A DNA stretch of 64,000 nucleotides from Apiosordaria backusii (lineage: Eukaryota > Ascomycota > Sordariomycetes > Sordariales > Lasiosphaeriaceae), in NCBI GenBank assembly GCA_030549205.1, contig JAUKTV010000008.1:372001-436000 (forward strand). Reading direction: 5' to 3'. Made by a program: the position numbers and the translations under genes. Below the pieces are notes generated by a model that ran no database searches, had not been told where the DNA came from, and saw only the letters and a list, made by a program, of their open reading frames with translations. Shown piece by piece: positions 20,704-31,886 of the stretch (positions are counted from its first letter, which is position 1; each line of letters begins with the position of its first letter).

Positions 20704-22644
20704 GTTGGCTGGATGTGTGGACTTGGTAGATTTATGGGGTATCGCTATCTTTCGGAAGGGGGTTGGGTTGGTGTTCGTCTGACGTGGGCGGTGATGACGA
20801 CGAGATGATGGGGTGGATGAGATGAACTAGATTTCCTGCCTGGGACTGGGAGAGAAGACATTATCGCGTGGGTAGCCCCATCTCTCGTCGGCTTCAGTTC
20901 GCGTCCGGGGTGTCGATGGCCTCCCCCCGTCCCCCGCATAAACCGCCAAACCCTACCCCTCTTTCCATTACGTTCATCTCAAATCCATGCTGTTCCCCAC
21001 GAGCTATTCGGCAACGTGATGCGGTCCGGCAAGGGGCGCGCTGTCTGTTTGGCTGTAATTTCGGTGGAGTAACGGCGTCGTGTTCTGACAGCGCTCTCGA
21101 TTTTTTTCTTGCGCAGCATCGTGGTCGGGGTGGTGGTGGGAGAAAGTTTGGGCGGCTTAGAATGGCTGGATGTGTCACGTTGGTTAGCTGCTTTTAGTGG
21201 GCATGCAGCTCGGACCATCCCCGCGAAATGAGAGCCAAATCACGAGACCAGAACCTTAAAAAGGATAAGGTCTTCCACATGAGCTAGCCGGTTTCAGTAT
21301 GGCACGCTAAATTTAAAGAATATTTTCTTCTGTTGATATGAAACGGATATGTCTTGGCACGTTCTCTCGACTCAATATCCTCGATCTTTCTTCTGATGTG
21401 CCTCCAACGTCGATCAATGCTGAGCATGGATGTATCTTCTGTTTGCCAACGTGCGATGAAAAGGGCAATCTGAATATTCTGATTGGCTGTTCAGGCCAAG
21501 GTGGCCCGAGTTGCACAACACCAGCGCATACTCCGTACATACAACACGGCTCAACCAAACGACTGGAAGCGCTAACCCGGGAGTTCGGATGACACCCCAC
21601 GCGGCTCCGCCGTTGACAGTTGAAAATGAGTGGAACAGCCGCGGCGTACACTAGACGGGCACTTCGCCGGTGTTGGACCGATCACCGCTTCTTTCCGGCC
21701 GGCTGAGCCGCGGGCTGGACGATTTCTACGTGGCTCCCTAGTTTGCACCGTCGTGAAGAGAGAGCGAGCTTTGTGCTCTTGTGTGTTTACAAGGAAGGGT
21801 CTTTCGGCTGATTTTGTTTGCCTCCTTGTACTGTAGGAAGTTGGGATGACACCTTGTGACGTTTGTTTTGCATTTTCTTGACAGGCCACGTGCCCGCCTC
21901 ATCATCTCAGCATTTTCCCAGCTTCATGCATCCTCCCCATGAAATCGCCACGGCAGAGGAAACTGGAAGAAGGGGAGACGGTGGGGATGCCACGGATGCC
22001 CAGAAACGAGTAAAGGGCCGAGCGACATTTTGGCTCTTTGGGGATCTCGGGGCCGATGATATCGCGCTCTTTTTCTCCACACCGGAGTTGACTTCTAGAA
22101 ATAGGCTTCTCCAATGAACCGCCCGCGATTACTGAGAGGCGGAGCCCTACGTCACAGGGCCCTGGCGAGAACACCGCGCGCCCTGCATCTGCCGGCCTTT
22201 TAGCGCAGCTGGACGGGCGCCGCAAACTGGGGAAGTCTGGGGACCCCTTGCCAACTCAATATCAACCATCGTCGGGGATTGAGTGGGAGGGCTGTACAGC
22301 CGCGGTGAGGACTTTGTTGGTGTCGCATGCCGAACACCGATTATTGCTTTGTGAATGGGCAAATTGGGTGAAGCGAGACGAGGGCTAGGCACTAGCAGCA
22401 CACCAAAGCTTTATGCTGTGGGAGGTAGGGGAAAGTGAAAATTGTGATCAAGTCAAGCGAGGGTATTGAAGTAGTGCAAAGAAGCGATCATTCTAAGATA
22501 TCTTGGGATGCATTTTAAAAAGCTTTGCCGCACAAAAGCCTAATTCACTAGTAAAAGTGCAGTACAAGGATTCTCTCAATCTTGGAGAAATTCAATTTTA
22601 GATACTGCATCTCGATTTTTTGAACTTGTCAAGAGAAAATCAAC

Positions 22645-22762
22645 CCAAGACTGAAGACCAACTCAAGACTGAAGATAATTCAAGACAGAAGATCCACTCA
22701 AGACGACCAAACCTATTAGAAGATCAACGCAAGACTGAAGGTCAACTTAAGACTGAAGCCAA
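22645..22762 (+). repeat. Degenerate tandem repeat of CAAGACTGAAGA-type units
   Basis: At least six units resembling CTCAAGACTGAAGACCAA occur at roughly 17-20-bp spacing, with point differences and one or two spacing breaks. The tract is noncoding and lies about 370 bp beyond the 3' end of the P450 gene. Confidence 0.65.
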
Positions 22763-22822
22763 CAATTGTGTGGAGGGAAATATTTCCATAAGGTAGTCGA
22801 AGAACCAGAGATTTGTCAAGTC

Positions 22823-22891
22823 AAGTCACGATGCAAAAGCAACAACTCGAAATAACAAAGTCACAATGCAAAAAGTACAAGTCAAAATAAC
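22823..22891 (+). repeat. 34-bp direct repeat, two copies
   Basis: Copies at 22823-22856 and 22858-22891 both start AAGTCAC, share ATGCAAAA and end AAATAAC, with several mismatches between. The tract is noncoding and downstream of the P450 gene. Confidence 0.6.
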
Positions 22892-23128
22892 GTAAAAATG
22901 TTAATTCGAGTTCAATGCCGCCTTCATAGACGCCCAGGACTCCGTACCCTAACTTCCAAACTTGGCTATACAAAAAGGGATTTTTCCAAATCCATGCTCG
23001 CTTCCCTAACTGCGAAACATACCCTGATGATGATGCTGATGTTGATGATCGACTCCCCCGCCTGATTGTTCCCATACTCATGAAAAGAGGAAAAAAGAAA
23101 AGGTTCATTAATCTACAAACACAAAGCT

Positions 23129-24807
23129 TTACGCCTTGTGAGACCTGGCAGGGCCAAGAGGGTTGACCTTCCACTGCTTGGTGACAGGGTCAATGCACTC
23201 AGCCTCAGCCTGCTTCCACTCGTTGATGACAATCTGCGCGCGGGCCTCGGAGCGTGGGGTGATGGTGCACTTGAACTCCTCAGGCTGGCAGACGAAACCC
23301 TGGGTGAGCCTCTCCTGGTCGGGAAGGATGGTGTTGCCCTGAGCGTCAACGAAAGGCTTGATGTCGAAAGCCCAGAGGATGCGAGAGATACCAAGGAACA
23401 AACTGCGCTCGGCGACGTGAATACCAGGGCAGATGCGACGGCCGGCACCAAAGGTGAACTGGTCACGCTTGGTATAATCGGGGTTGGCAGCAGCGTCACC
23501 GAGAGATTGGAAGTCGTTCTCGTACCGGTCGGGGTTGAACCTGCGGGGCTCGGGGTAGCGAGCAGGGTCCATGTGGATAGCCCAGACGTTGTTGACAACA
23601 CCGGCGTTGGCGGGGATCAGGTAGCCGTCATAGTAGTCATCCTTGGTAACAGCGTGGGGGACGGCACCCATGATGGTGGTGGGCATCCAACGGATAGTCT
23701 CCTTCATGATCTGGCGAACGTACTGCAGGTCACCCTCGTCCTCCATGGTGGGCAGGCGCTTGTCACCAATGACACGGTCAATGAGCTCCTGGGCGCGGGT
23801 TTGAACCTCGGGGTAGAGAACCATAGCCTGGATGAAAGCGTAGAGGGTACTGGAGGTGGTATCAGAGCCGGCCTCAAGGAGGGTGCCAGAGATGTAAGCA
23901 GCCTGGTCGTCGTCGAAACCCTCAGTCTTCTGAGCCTCAACCAAGTCCTCCGAGAAGCAGCGAGTGATGGTGCCGTTGAGGGTGTCCTGCTTGGCCTTGA
24001 GCCAGTGGCTGAGATACAGAGCCTTCTCCTTCTTGTGCAACTCCTTGGCCTTAACGCGAGCGGGGAGCAGGAAATCGGGGAGGTAGCGAATGATGGGGAA
24101 GAAGTCCATGAGGCCGGCAGCACCAGTCTGGTTGAGCTCAGCAAATTCACCGAAGCCGTCGAAGAGCTGCTGCATCTTGGGGTCCTCGTAGGTATCAGTG
24201 CGCCAGCCGAAGACCATGGTGGTGGTAAGAGAGTTGGTGTAGCGGCGAACGTGGTACATGGCGAGCTCAGGACTGTTGAGCATATCGAACAGCATCTTCT
24301 TGTTCTCGAGCATCTGGTAGGGGACGTAGGACTTGGCGGCAGCGACGTTGAGAAGGGTGTGCACCATCTTGCGGCACATGCGCCAACGAGGAGTGTAGCC
24401 CATCATGAGAATGCGGAGGTCACCACTGCAGAGAGTCTGGCCGAGGTACATCTCCTGACGATGCGAGTACATGTTGCTCCTCTTGTCCAAAAGCTCCTTG
24501 ACAGCCTTGTCGCTGGAGAGAACGATCATGACCTTGGTACCGAGAATCAAGCTGTAGACCGGGCCATATTCACGCGCCCATTTCTCGAACTGAAGATGGG
24601 AATCGCGGGTGGGCATCTGTCATGGAGTGTTAGGACGCTAGAAGCTCCCAGGTCTGATAAAGGAGCTCATACCAAGTGAAGATTGCCCAGGATGGGAAGG
24701 GTGGGCGGTCCAGGAGGAAGGTTCTTTGGCCGGCGACCAATGGTCAGAAGTTTGGCAAACAGAACCACCGCCACAATGACGGGGAGGATATTGTAAATGA
24801 CGGTCAT
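23129..24807 (-). CDS. Cytochrome P450 monooxygenase (microsomal, E-class)
   Basis: Two exons (24807-24673, 24616-23129) with a 56-bp intron give 540 aa. The ATG at 24807 has an excellent Kozak context (GCCGCCATGA). An N-terminal membrane anchor (IYNILPVIVAVVLFAKLL) is followed by the proline-rich hinge NLPPGPPTLPILGN. The I-helix motif is LLEAGSDTTSS, the K-helix ExxR is KETIRW, and the heme loop is FGAGRRICPG with the axial cysteine. Length and order are typical of fungal class II P450s, which need a reductase partner not encoded here. The sequence resembles the CYP64/O-methylsterigmatocystin-oxidoreductase-like group, but the substrate is unknown. Confidence 0.93.
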
Positions 24808-25423
24808 GGCGGCCGACAAGCGTACGAGCAGAGCAAAGACGCAAGTGACAAGAATGTAAAGAATTGTTGTTGTTCGTCACCTACGCAATGCGCTGGTTCC
24901 TGTCGAATGAAGAACTGAGAAAGAATCCAGGTGATGGGACGGGAGGATTCAAGTACTCGTTCGTCTGGTGTTGGTGTCGGGGATGCCTCGTCCTCTACCT
25001 TACCATACCAAAACCCCTGGAGAGCCCCACAATCCTAAAGTCATTGATCATTGTCGGAACCGAATGGGATTGACAGGGGGCCGGGATATCGGGATTGGGG
25101 ATACATTAGCGCGCGGGTGCGGAGGTGGGATAGTGTTTTGCGGGGTGAAGCCGAGATCCATGGGGATCCACCGCGGAGATAGCGGTGGTGGTGTGGGAGG
25201 ACCGGATCGGGATGCTCATCATCCCGAAAGCCCAAACGGACCCAGTGACGCCCCTCAATCCGACGTGGCATTGAAAAGGGCAATCTGTCCTTCGTGATTG
25301 TTCTGACCAGCCCGGATCTGCCCGCAAACCCTTTGTCTTCGACCGAGGTGCGCTCGAGTCAGCACTCGAGAAGTGCAAGGCCACGGGAGGACTCGCGAAC
25401 TTGTGCCCGCCAGTCCTTTACGT
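24808..25423. other. 616-bp spacer between P450 promoter and TF 3' end
   Basis: This is the upstream region of the P450 gene and the downstream region of the transcription factor. No coding region or clear motif was recognised. Confidence 0.4.
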
Positions 25424-28011
25424 CTACACAACGTTGAACTTCTGGAAATCCGTGATCAGGTCATTCACCTGCCGCATGCTTGTTTGGTCGTACTTGTCCA
25501 GAATCGGCTCAATCCTTGCCGGCTTGGTGACAACTGCCTGGTCCCCGTAGTGCTCAGAGGGAGACGAACCCATGTGAGGATGATGACCCAGAGGTTTGGG
25601 CATCGCAGACGAGATGCGGTTTGTGAGGAGGCTCCCGAGAAGCCAGTACTCGGCCGAACATCGGATAAAGCCAATCCGCTTCCAGAGCAACTCGGGAGGA
25701 AGATTTTGATCTTGCAGGATGCCGTGGGGCCAGCAAGTGGTTGACATATCAAAGCATTTCTCCCAGATAATAATCCAGTTGTCCAAAGCATTGCGGATGG
25801 GGATCAACTGGCCTTCCACTCCAAAGAGATTTTGATGCTGGAAAATCATGTAGTGGATCGCTGGTCACACTGCAATCAGCAAATAATCACCAGGTGTAAG
25901 ATGGGAGTGGAGCCATATTCTTACCTGAAACCATTGCGAACAGGTTGACTGGACCCAAGTGAGAAAATTGCCGATGCATCTCAGGAGCCATGGGGCCGAG
26001 ACAAAGCTGCTCAATTCCATCGCGAAGGAGCATGCCTCCGAATGGGCTCGACGGTGTCATCCATCGGTGGATCTCTGCGAGACACTCCTCTGCGCTTCCT
26101 GCCTGAAAACAGACCTCGGGGCTCGCCATGTGCATTTTCATCTCCTTGATCACCATACGATGGGGCAGATTGTTGAAGATGACGAACGCGGTGTCAATCA
26201 AGAATACCCACAAGAATGTTCTGCCACAGGTCAGCGATTGTTCGGATTCTAAGCAGGCGAGGGTCAAAACTTACCGAATGAGCTCCTCACGCACCACAAA
26301 CTCCATCCAGTTGAAGTCATGCTTGAACTTTCTGCTGTAGTCGGGGTGTCGGGCAGTATCGATGCCCAAGTCTCGGGCAACCTATTTCATGTCAGCACAC
26401 ACATCACATCAACCCCGAGGAGAAAGTAAGGTATGTAACTTACAGACACAACTGTGCTAAACCGATGACGTCGAATCCTCCGCTTCCCGGCATCAGTTCC
26501 TTCCCAGTTCTGGTACAGACACACAATGTACGCTGCTTGCAGTGCCTGAAGCTTGCGTCGACTGGCAAGAACGCTTGTTGGGGAGGTAGCCTCAGTGGTA
26601 GGGTCGATGTCCCTACAGAAGTCGTCGTCTGTAAAGACCATCTCTTCGACGCAGTTGAACCACATTTTGGCCTCCTCATTGTCCACTGGGTCCGGAGAAA
26701 CACATGCTCCTGTTTTCATGTGTCAGACAACAGATGGTCGTTCCCAGGATTGAAAGTGAACTAACCGATGAGAGCCATAGCCGCCAGCAGGATTGACTTG
26801 CATGTGGTCGGATCAAACGTTGGGCGATGGAGAATGTTCACATTCGGATGCCAGACAGACCAGTATAGCTCGATGAATTTTGCGAACCTCGAAGGTGAGA
26901 AAAACTGAAGGCATTGCTGTTCAAGGGCCGCGCACCACGTGAGTGGGATGGTACTGTTGTTGGGTTTGACGGCAACGACATTTTTGATTAGTAGGACAAC
27001 CTGCTGTAGTTTGATTACAATAGGATTATGGAGCCACAAAGACCAAGAAGAAAGGGTGTTGCTTCCTTGTACGCCACTAGCAGCTAGTGCGACGGCAGCT
27101 GGGTCGTCTAGTGGCGTGAAGAGAGGTGGAACGGCACCCAAGAATTCGGGATGTTGCCGTTCCAGATAAGAGTTGTGAAAAGCTGCGACGATCTGCTGTC
27201 GTTGAGCCAGAGTAGCACATTCGAATGATGAGACCAAACCAGTCCGGCTGGTGAAGTCGTACAGGAATCCGAAAGAGTAACCTCTGTACTCTGAAATGGT
27301 TGAGCTTGGGCTCAGCTCCCGTTGGGAAGATTCTGCTTGGCGATCTGGCTCTGGAGGGTGAGGCTGTCCGTGATTCGGTTGGTGGTGAGAAAAGTCGAGA
27401 TCCAGCCAGCCAGGCATTGAATGATGACCGTCAAGAATGGGAAAGTTGGTGACAGCTTGGTGAATCAAGGCACCGAGCTCGTCGTATTGCACATCGTCAA
27501 AGGTGGAGGCCGTGCCGTCATCCATGCTGCCGTGAGTCGAGACGATGGCTGAGGAAGCATCATCAAAGGTTTGATGGTGGTGAGTGGGTGCTGGAGGTGG
27601 CGGAGGGGCTGGCATAGGGGGAGGGGGTGCCGAGGACGACTCGCCCAGTAAGGGACCTGGGGCGGAGACAGGAACAGGGACGGGGGCCGCGCTAGAACCT
27701 GAATAGGTACACTCGAAGCCTCTCTTTTCGCAGTTGAGACATGGCTGTCCGGAGTTGCAGGCCTTCTTCTGGCGAACACAGCGGTCACAGGCCCTCCGGC
27801 GGCCAGAGGCGGCGTTGGTGGCGCCGTCACAGGTCTGGAGATGGCGCTTCAACACATCGGTCCGCTGGAAGGCAGCATTGCAGAGGATGCAACGGTGGGG
27901 TCGCTCCGACGTGTGTGTGCCGCGATGGCGCTGGAGGTGCTCTCGACGTTTGTAGGTCTTGAAGCACACGGAGCAGTGGTGGAGTCCTGAGGTGTCGGCC
28001 ATTGCTGACAT
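25424..28011 (-). CDS. Transcription factor with tandem C2H2 fingers plus Zn2Cys6 cluster
   Basis: Five exons (28011-26766, 26709-26444, 26381-26275, 26220-25925, 25860-25424) give 783 aa. Finger 1 uses Cys13, Cys16, His29 and His33. Finger 2 uses Cys41, Cys44, His57 and Cys61, so its last ligand appears to be Cys (C2HC). The Zn2Cys6 cluster follows at Cys75, 78, 85, 91, 94 and 101. A Pro-rich linker leads to a Fungal_trans-like middle region (AAFHNSYLERQHPEFLGAVP, FIELYWSVWHPNVNILHRPT). All four introns are 54-64 bp and restore frame. The ATG at 28002 is an alternative start. Its position between a P450 and an acyltransferase gene suggests, but does not prove, local pathway control. Confidence 0.88.
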
Positions 28012-29346
28012 GAGACAGTAGCATTCCCTTGGAGCCCTGAGATGCCGATGACAGACGACATGGGGAATTTGGGAAGAAAAGGTCGATAGCCGAAACCAAG
28101 ATACTGGATCTTTCAAAAATGCGGGGGGTGGATCGAGGTGGATGATTTTTGCCCGTGGGAAGTGGAGGTCACTTGCCTAGAACAGGCATCGCCCTCTTCT
28201 GCCAGCCAATCAACGCCTGAGGATATCTCCGTTCAGAGGACCCGCGCTCGACCGAAGCTCAAATTCCACGAACCAAAGGCGGTGAGGTCAACGTCATGTC
28301 ACTTAATGTCTGAGCGTTGTTATTCCCATCACATACAACCACTTATACTATTCTATGCAATCTGACGATGATGCCTCATTTTGTTATTACCGCCGCTTGT
28401 CGCTATATGAGAGTATTTTGGTAAAGCGATGACCGACAGTTGCTGCACGGTCTTGACTGCCTCGACAACACATGACTCAAAAGAGCAACCTCAGTGGATG
28501 GAATCGGCAGATATCAAGGAGCATCATGTAGTATAGAATGGGTATAGGAGCAGAAATAACAGCAACACATCCCCGTTGCGAGTTTGTATTCAATAGCTTC
28601 CACTTCACTTATTTTACATAGAAATTAGCCCATCTTCGTTCACCATCTCTGAATGCTGAACGACTACCTTTTGAAGTTCTAAGACACCGTCAGTTAACAA
28701 ACCTTGGAAGATAATTGACAGGCCTGTCTGATGCGCTCTTTGGTATTGTCGAAGATTCGTGGTTGCTCCATCACCCGTGGTTGGCTCTTCGTGCCTTCTC
28801 TCAAGATTCGCTCTCTTCATCCCATTTTCACTTTCTGGAGCAATCGGTGGTTTGTTGTTCGGGAGCATCTCCTCATCTCATCTCATCTCAAAACCTATTC
28901 ACTGCGGTACCTTGCTCCCATAGTTCACCACCTCAGACAATAGCAAAGTATTCACTATGGCGGGTACCCAGAATGGTGACTGGGAGCAAGTCGTGGCATC
29001 TTCGTAGTATAAATTAAATTCTTCTTCCTGTCACCCAGCTTGCATACTTCACTTCATCAACAACCTGGAATCTCCTACACTGCCTCCTTAGCATCACACT
29101 GAACAGAGAGCCACCGCCCAACAAAGCAAGCCACACGTACCACGACGCCCGCCACATCCAGCCTTCGATAAAGAAACCCCTCGGCTCGATCTTATCCCGA
29201 CAACAATATCATTGTCTCTCGGACAGATCGACAGCTCCCAATCTCGATCACGACAATCTCGTTGTCCCCCAAACAGAAGTGTCTAATCTCCGAATAGAGC
29301 ACAAGTTCCAGGTTCAAACCTTGCTACATTCGACTTATTTAAACAA
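28012..29346. other. Divergent promoter region of the TF and acyltransferase genes
   Basis: A TATA-like sequence (TATAAATTAAA) starts at 29008, about 340 bp before the acyltransferase ATG, implying a long leader. A short ATCTC repeat lies at about 28873-28890. No gene is supported in this 1.3-kb interval. Confidence 0.4.
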
Positions 29347-30918
29347 ATGGCCGCCTCGCTCCAGCATTCTTACCCTTCCATCACTCATTCATTCGGCATC
29401 TCACCTGTTGATCAGCTGAACATCGCCATGAATACCCAGAGCGCTACCGCCATGAACACCCCGAAGAGGCTTTCCCTGTGGGACCAGGCCGCTTTGCGAG
29501 GCTACATGTCTGTTGCCCTCTGCTTCCCCACCAATCCGACCGCCAGCCCTCCCGCTTTTTACATCACCCATCACATCAAGCAGTCGCTGAAGCGTCTTGC
29601 CTTGGAGCGACCGGAGTTTGCGGGCCATCTGACAGTCAACAACACAAATATCTACCTTCAGCAGGCCCAGTCGGACTTCATCCCCTTGGAGGTGCTTAAC
29701 ACCACGTTCGAGGCTTCCTATGACCAGCTGGCGACTCAAGGTTTCCCTGCCAAAGCATTTGTCAACCCTGAGTTCACTCTCAATCTTCCACTCGAAGAAG
29801 GCAGCGAGCCAGTCCCGGTTTCACTTCTGAGAGTCCTCTTCATCAAGGGTGGGTTCGTTCTTTTCGTTCACCTTCACCATTCCTTTGGAGATGGATCCAA
29901 CTTGGCCACTTTCCTGGAGCTCCTCGGCACGGCCACCGTCGCTGAGACGGAAGATTTGCCCATTGCCAGCCGTCAGCCAACAAACTGCTGGCTGGACCTT
30001 CCTCACCAGAAGAACAGTGGGTCATTCTCGAGTCTGCTGGCCAAGTGCCCAGAATACGCTCTGCTGGATCAGCCTACCGGGCCCACAAAGCCCATTCTAA
30101 CGACCCTCAGCAATGCCCCCGAAACCAATGATATCGGCAAGACTTTCATCATTGATATCACCAAGGTTACTAACATCTTTGACAAGTCGCTCAAGATCTC
30201 GGCCTTCTTCGGCTTCTCAGCCTTGGCCTGGTCTCACATTGCTCGGGCCCGCCTCTCCGGCACTGAACCTGTTCAGCGGGAGGCCTTCAGGCACCAACTC
30301 CCCTCTTTCTGGAACCCTGCTGACTGGTCCAACCCCTTCAAGAAGCTCTTCACGGAGGGTGAGTATGCCACCAAGGTCCACTTCAACGCCATCCAGAATT
30401 ATTATGGCAACTCTGTGGCTCTCCCCATCACCCGCGGCCCCGTCCGGATCAACGATCTTGTCGCTGCTTGCTACTGGGACACCAACGCTTCAGCTCGCGG
30501 GAGCCTCACCAAAATTGCCACCGCCATCAAGACCGCCAACAAGTCTGTCAACGAGGACTTCATCCTCACCCGCACAGCTCGATTCAACTGCATCCCGGAT
30601 ATCCGCAAGCTGGGTATGAACCTCGACTCTCGCGGCCCTCAACACTTGTCGGTCAACACCTGGGGCTTCTTGGGCACCAACGCCAAGTTCCTCTTCCCCG
30701 ACCTCAAGAACACTGTGGCTGGTGGTTTGCGAGCTGAGGCTGTCTGCCGTGTCCAGGGCGCCTGGGCTAAGGCTCCTCACTGCCTTATCCTTCCTCACCG
30801 ACCTACCATTGACCCCAAACAGGAGTGGGAGGTCGTCATCACCCTGCCTGAGAAGTCGATGAAGGCTTTGCTGGCGGACAAGACTTTTATGACGATTGTC
30901 AAGAAGGTTGTTGAGTAG
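29347..30918 (+). CDS. HxxxD acyltransferase (BAHD / trichothecene 3-O-acetyltransferase-like)
   Basis: A 523-aa single-exon gene; the ATG at 29347 is in good context (AACAAATGG). The catalytic motif HHSFGDG lies at residues 177-183, giving His178-x-x-x-Asp182 as expected for PF02458-type enzymes that move an acyl group from CoA to a hydroxyl or amine. The plant-type DFGWG motif is absent; the corresponding region reads NTWGFLGTNAKF, which is common in fungal members. An LSLWDQ motif near residue 52 is also typical. It is cytosolic. The neighbouring P450, ADH and transcription factor suggest tailoring or detoxification of a small molecule, but the substrate is unknown. Confidence 0.85.
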   Translation: MAASLQHSYPSITHSFGISPVDQLNIAMNTQSATAMNTPKRLSLWDQAALRGYMSVALCFPTNPTASPPAFYITHHIKQSLKRLALERPEFAGHLTVNNTNIYLQQAQSDFIPLEVLNTTFEASYDQLATQGFPAKAFVNPEFTLNLPLEEGSEPVPVSLLRVLFIKGGFVLFVHLHHSFGDGSNLATFLELLGTATVAETEDLPIASRQPTNCWLDLPHQKNSGSFSSLLAKCPEYALLDQPTGPTKPILTTLSNAPETNDIGKTFIIDITKVTNIFDKSLKISAFFGFSALAWSHIARARLSGTEPVQREAFRHQLPSFWNPADWSNPFKKLFTEGEYATKVHFNAIQNYYGNSVALPITRGPVRINDLVAACYWDTNASARGSLTKIATAIKTANKSVNEDFILTRTARFNCIPDIRKLGMNLDSRGPQHLSVNTWGFLGTNAKFLFPDLKNTVAGGLRAEAVCRVQGAWAKAPHCLILPHRPTIDPKQEWEVVITLPEKSMKALLADKTFMTIVKKVVE

Positions 30919-31886
30919 GTACCGATAAGTACACCTCTTTCATAAATCAATCAATACATATTCCCCCCCCCTCCCCATAGCTTTAACATTGCCTTTTACT
31001 TACTAATTAATGCCGCTGTGAAACGTGTTGTGTCTTGACCAACTGTGACAATGAGGAGCGTGCTTCGAGGGATATCCCGGGTTAGGGTTCCCCTATTTTC
31101 GCCAAGAAATGACATCCATGAGAAATGTGTGAGATAACCGCACCATGAAAATGCAGCAACTGGTATCCATGAACATGGGAAGATTTATTGATCGTGGCTC
31201 AGCAGTGAGTGAATGTTACTGACAGAACCAACAGCACTTTTGTCGGGGCATGTCGGGTTACCACCGACCAGATCAACCCCACAAAGAGACTGCCTGGGCA
31301 GGCGCAGCAGCGGTGTAAAGTGGAGTGACGTAGGTAGTCTAACCAGGGCACAATCCGAGAGCCGACCAACGGCGGCCCGCGACACTGGCACGCGGTGGAC
31401 AAAAAAACCGGTACTGTAAGTGTTTAACAGGCATCAAAACACAGTTAACAGACCACACAAGCTAGCCGTTAGGCCTCGAAAAGATAGTCGATAGACCTTT
31501 AAAGATAGTCGACAGGCCTTAAAATGGTATAATAGGCCTTCGATTGCAATCGGAACGCCTATGTTTAATAGTTTATATGGTAGGCTATGCAGGTAGCGGT
31601 GCCAGTTTTTTTGTCCAGGGCGTGACTGGGCAGGCGGGTTGCCTCAATCTTTCATCCACAACATGGCAGGCAACGTCATTCATGCCGTTGTAAGGCACAT
31701 TCCTTTCTTCCAGGTTGGCCTCACTTAACAAAATATAAGGACACTGCATGTCTTCTCGTTTCTATTATTTTGCGACGTGAACCTCTTTTTGAACATCGTG
31801 AGATCATTCCAATATTTTCGACCCATCATCGCACACAACCCAGATTTCCACCACTTCACCTTTAAGACTTCATCAAGAACCTGGAA
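30919..31886. other. Intergenic stretch containing MITE copy 3
   Basis: Apart from the MITE (31390-31623) and a TATAAGG motif at 31734-31740, about 150 bp before the next ATG, no feature is seen. Confidence 0.45.
31390..31623 (+). mobile_element. MITE-like inverted-repeat element, copy 3 (234 bp)
   Basis: Ends ACGCGGTGGACAAAAAAACC and TTTTTTTGTCCAGGGCGT mark the same family as copy 1, in the same orientation. Flanking heptamers CACTGGC (31383-31389) and GACTGGG (31624-31630) share five of seven bases, so the target duplication is partly eroded. It has two to three internal 21-bp units and no coding capacity. Confidence 0.8.

Larger units (their letters stand above)
20704..23128. other. 2.4-kb intergenic stretch, promoter of the ADH gene plus simple repeats
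   Basis: The left part holds the upstream region of the dehydrogenase. The stretch from about 22440 to 22900 is AT-richer and carries two short tandem repeat tracts (separate entries). No gene is supported. Confidence 0.4.

Noticed and set aside
23138..24679. A 513-codon open frame on the plus strand
   Set aside because: It is the antisense shadow of the P450 gene, left open by its strong codon bias.
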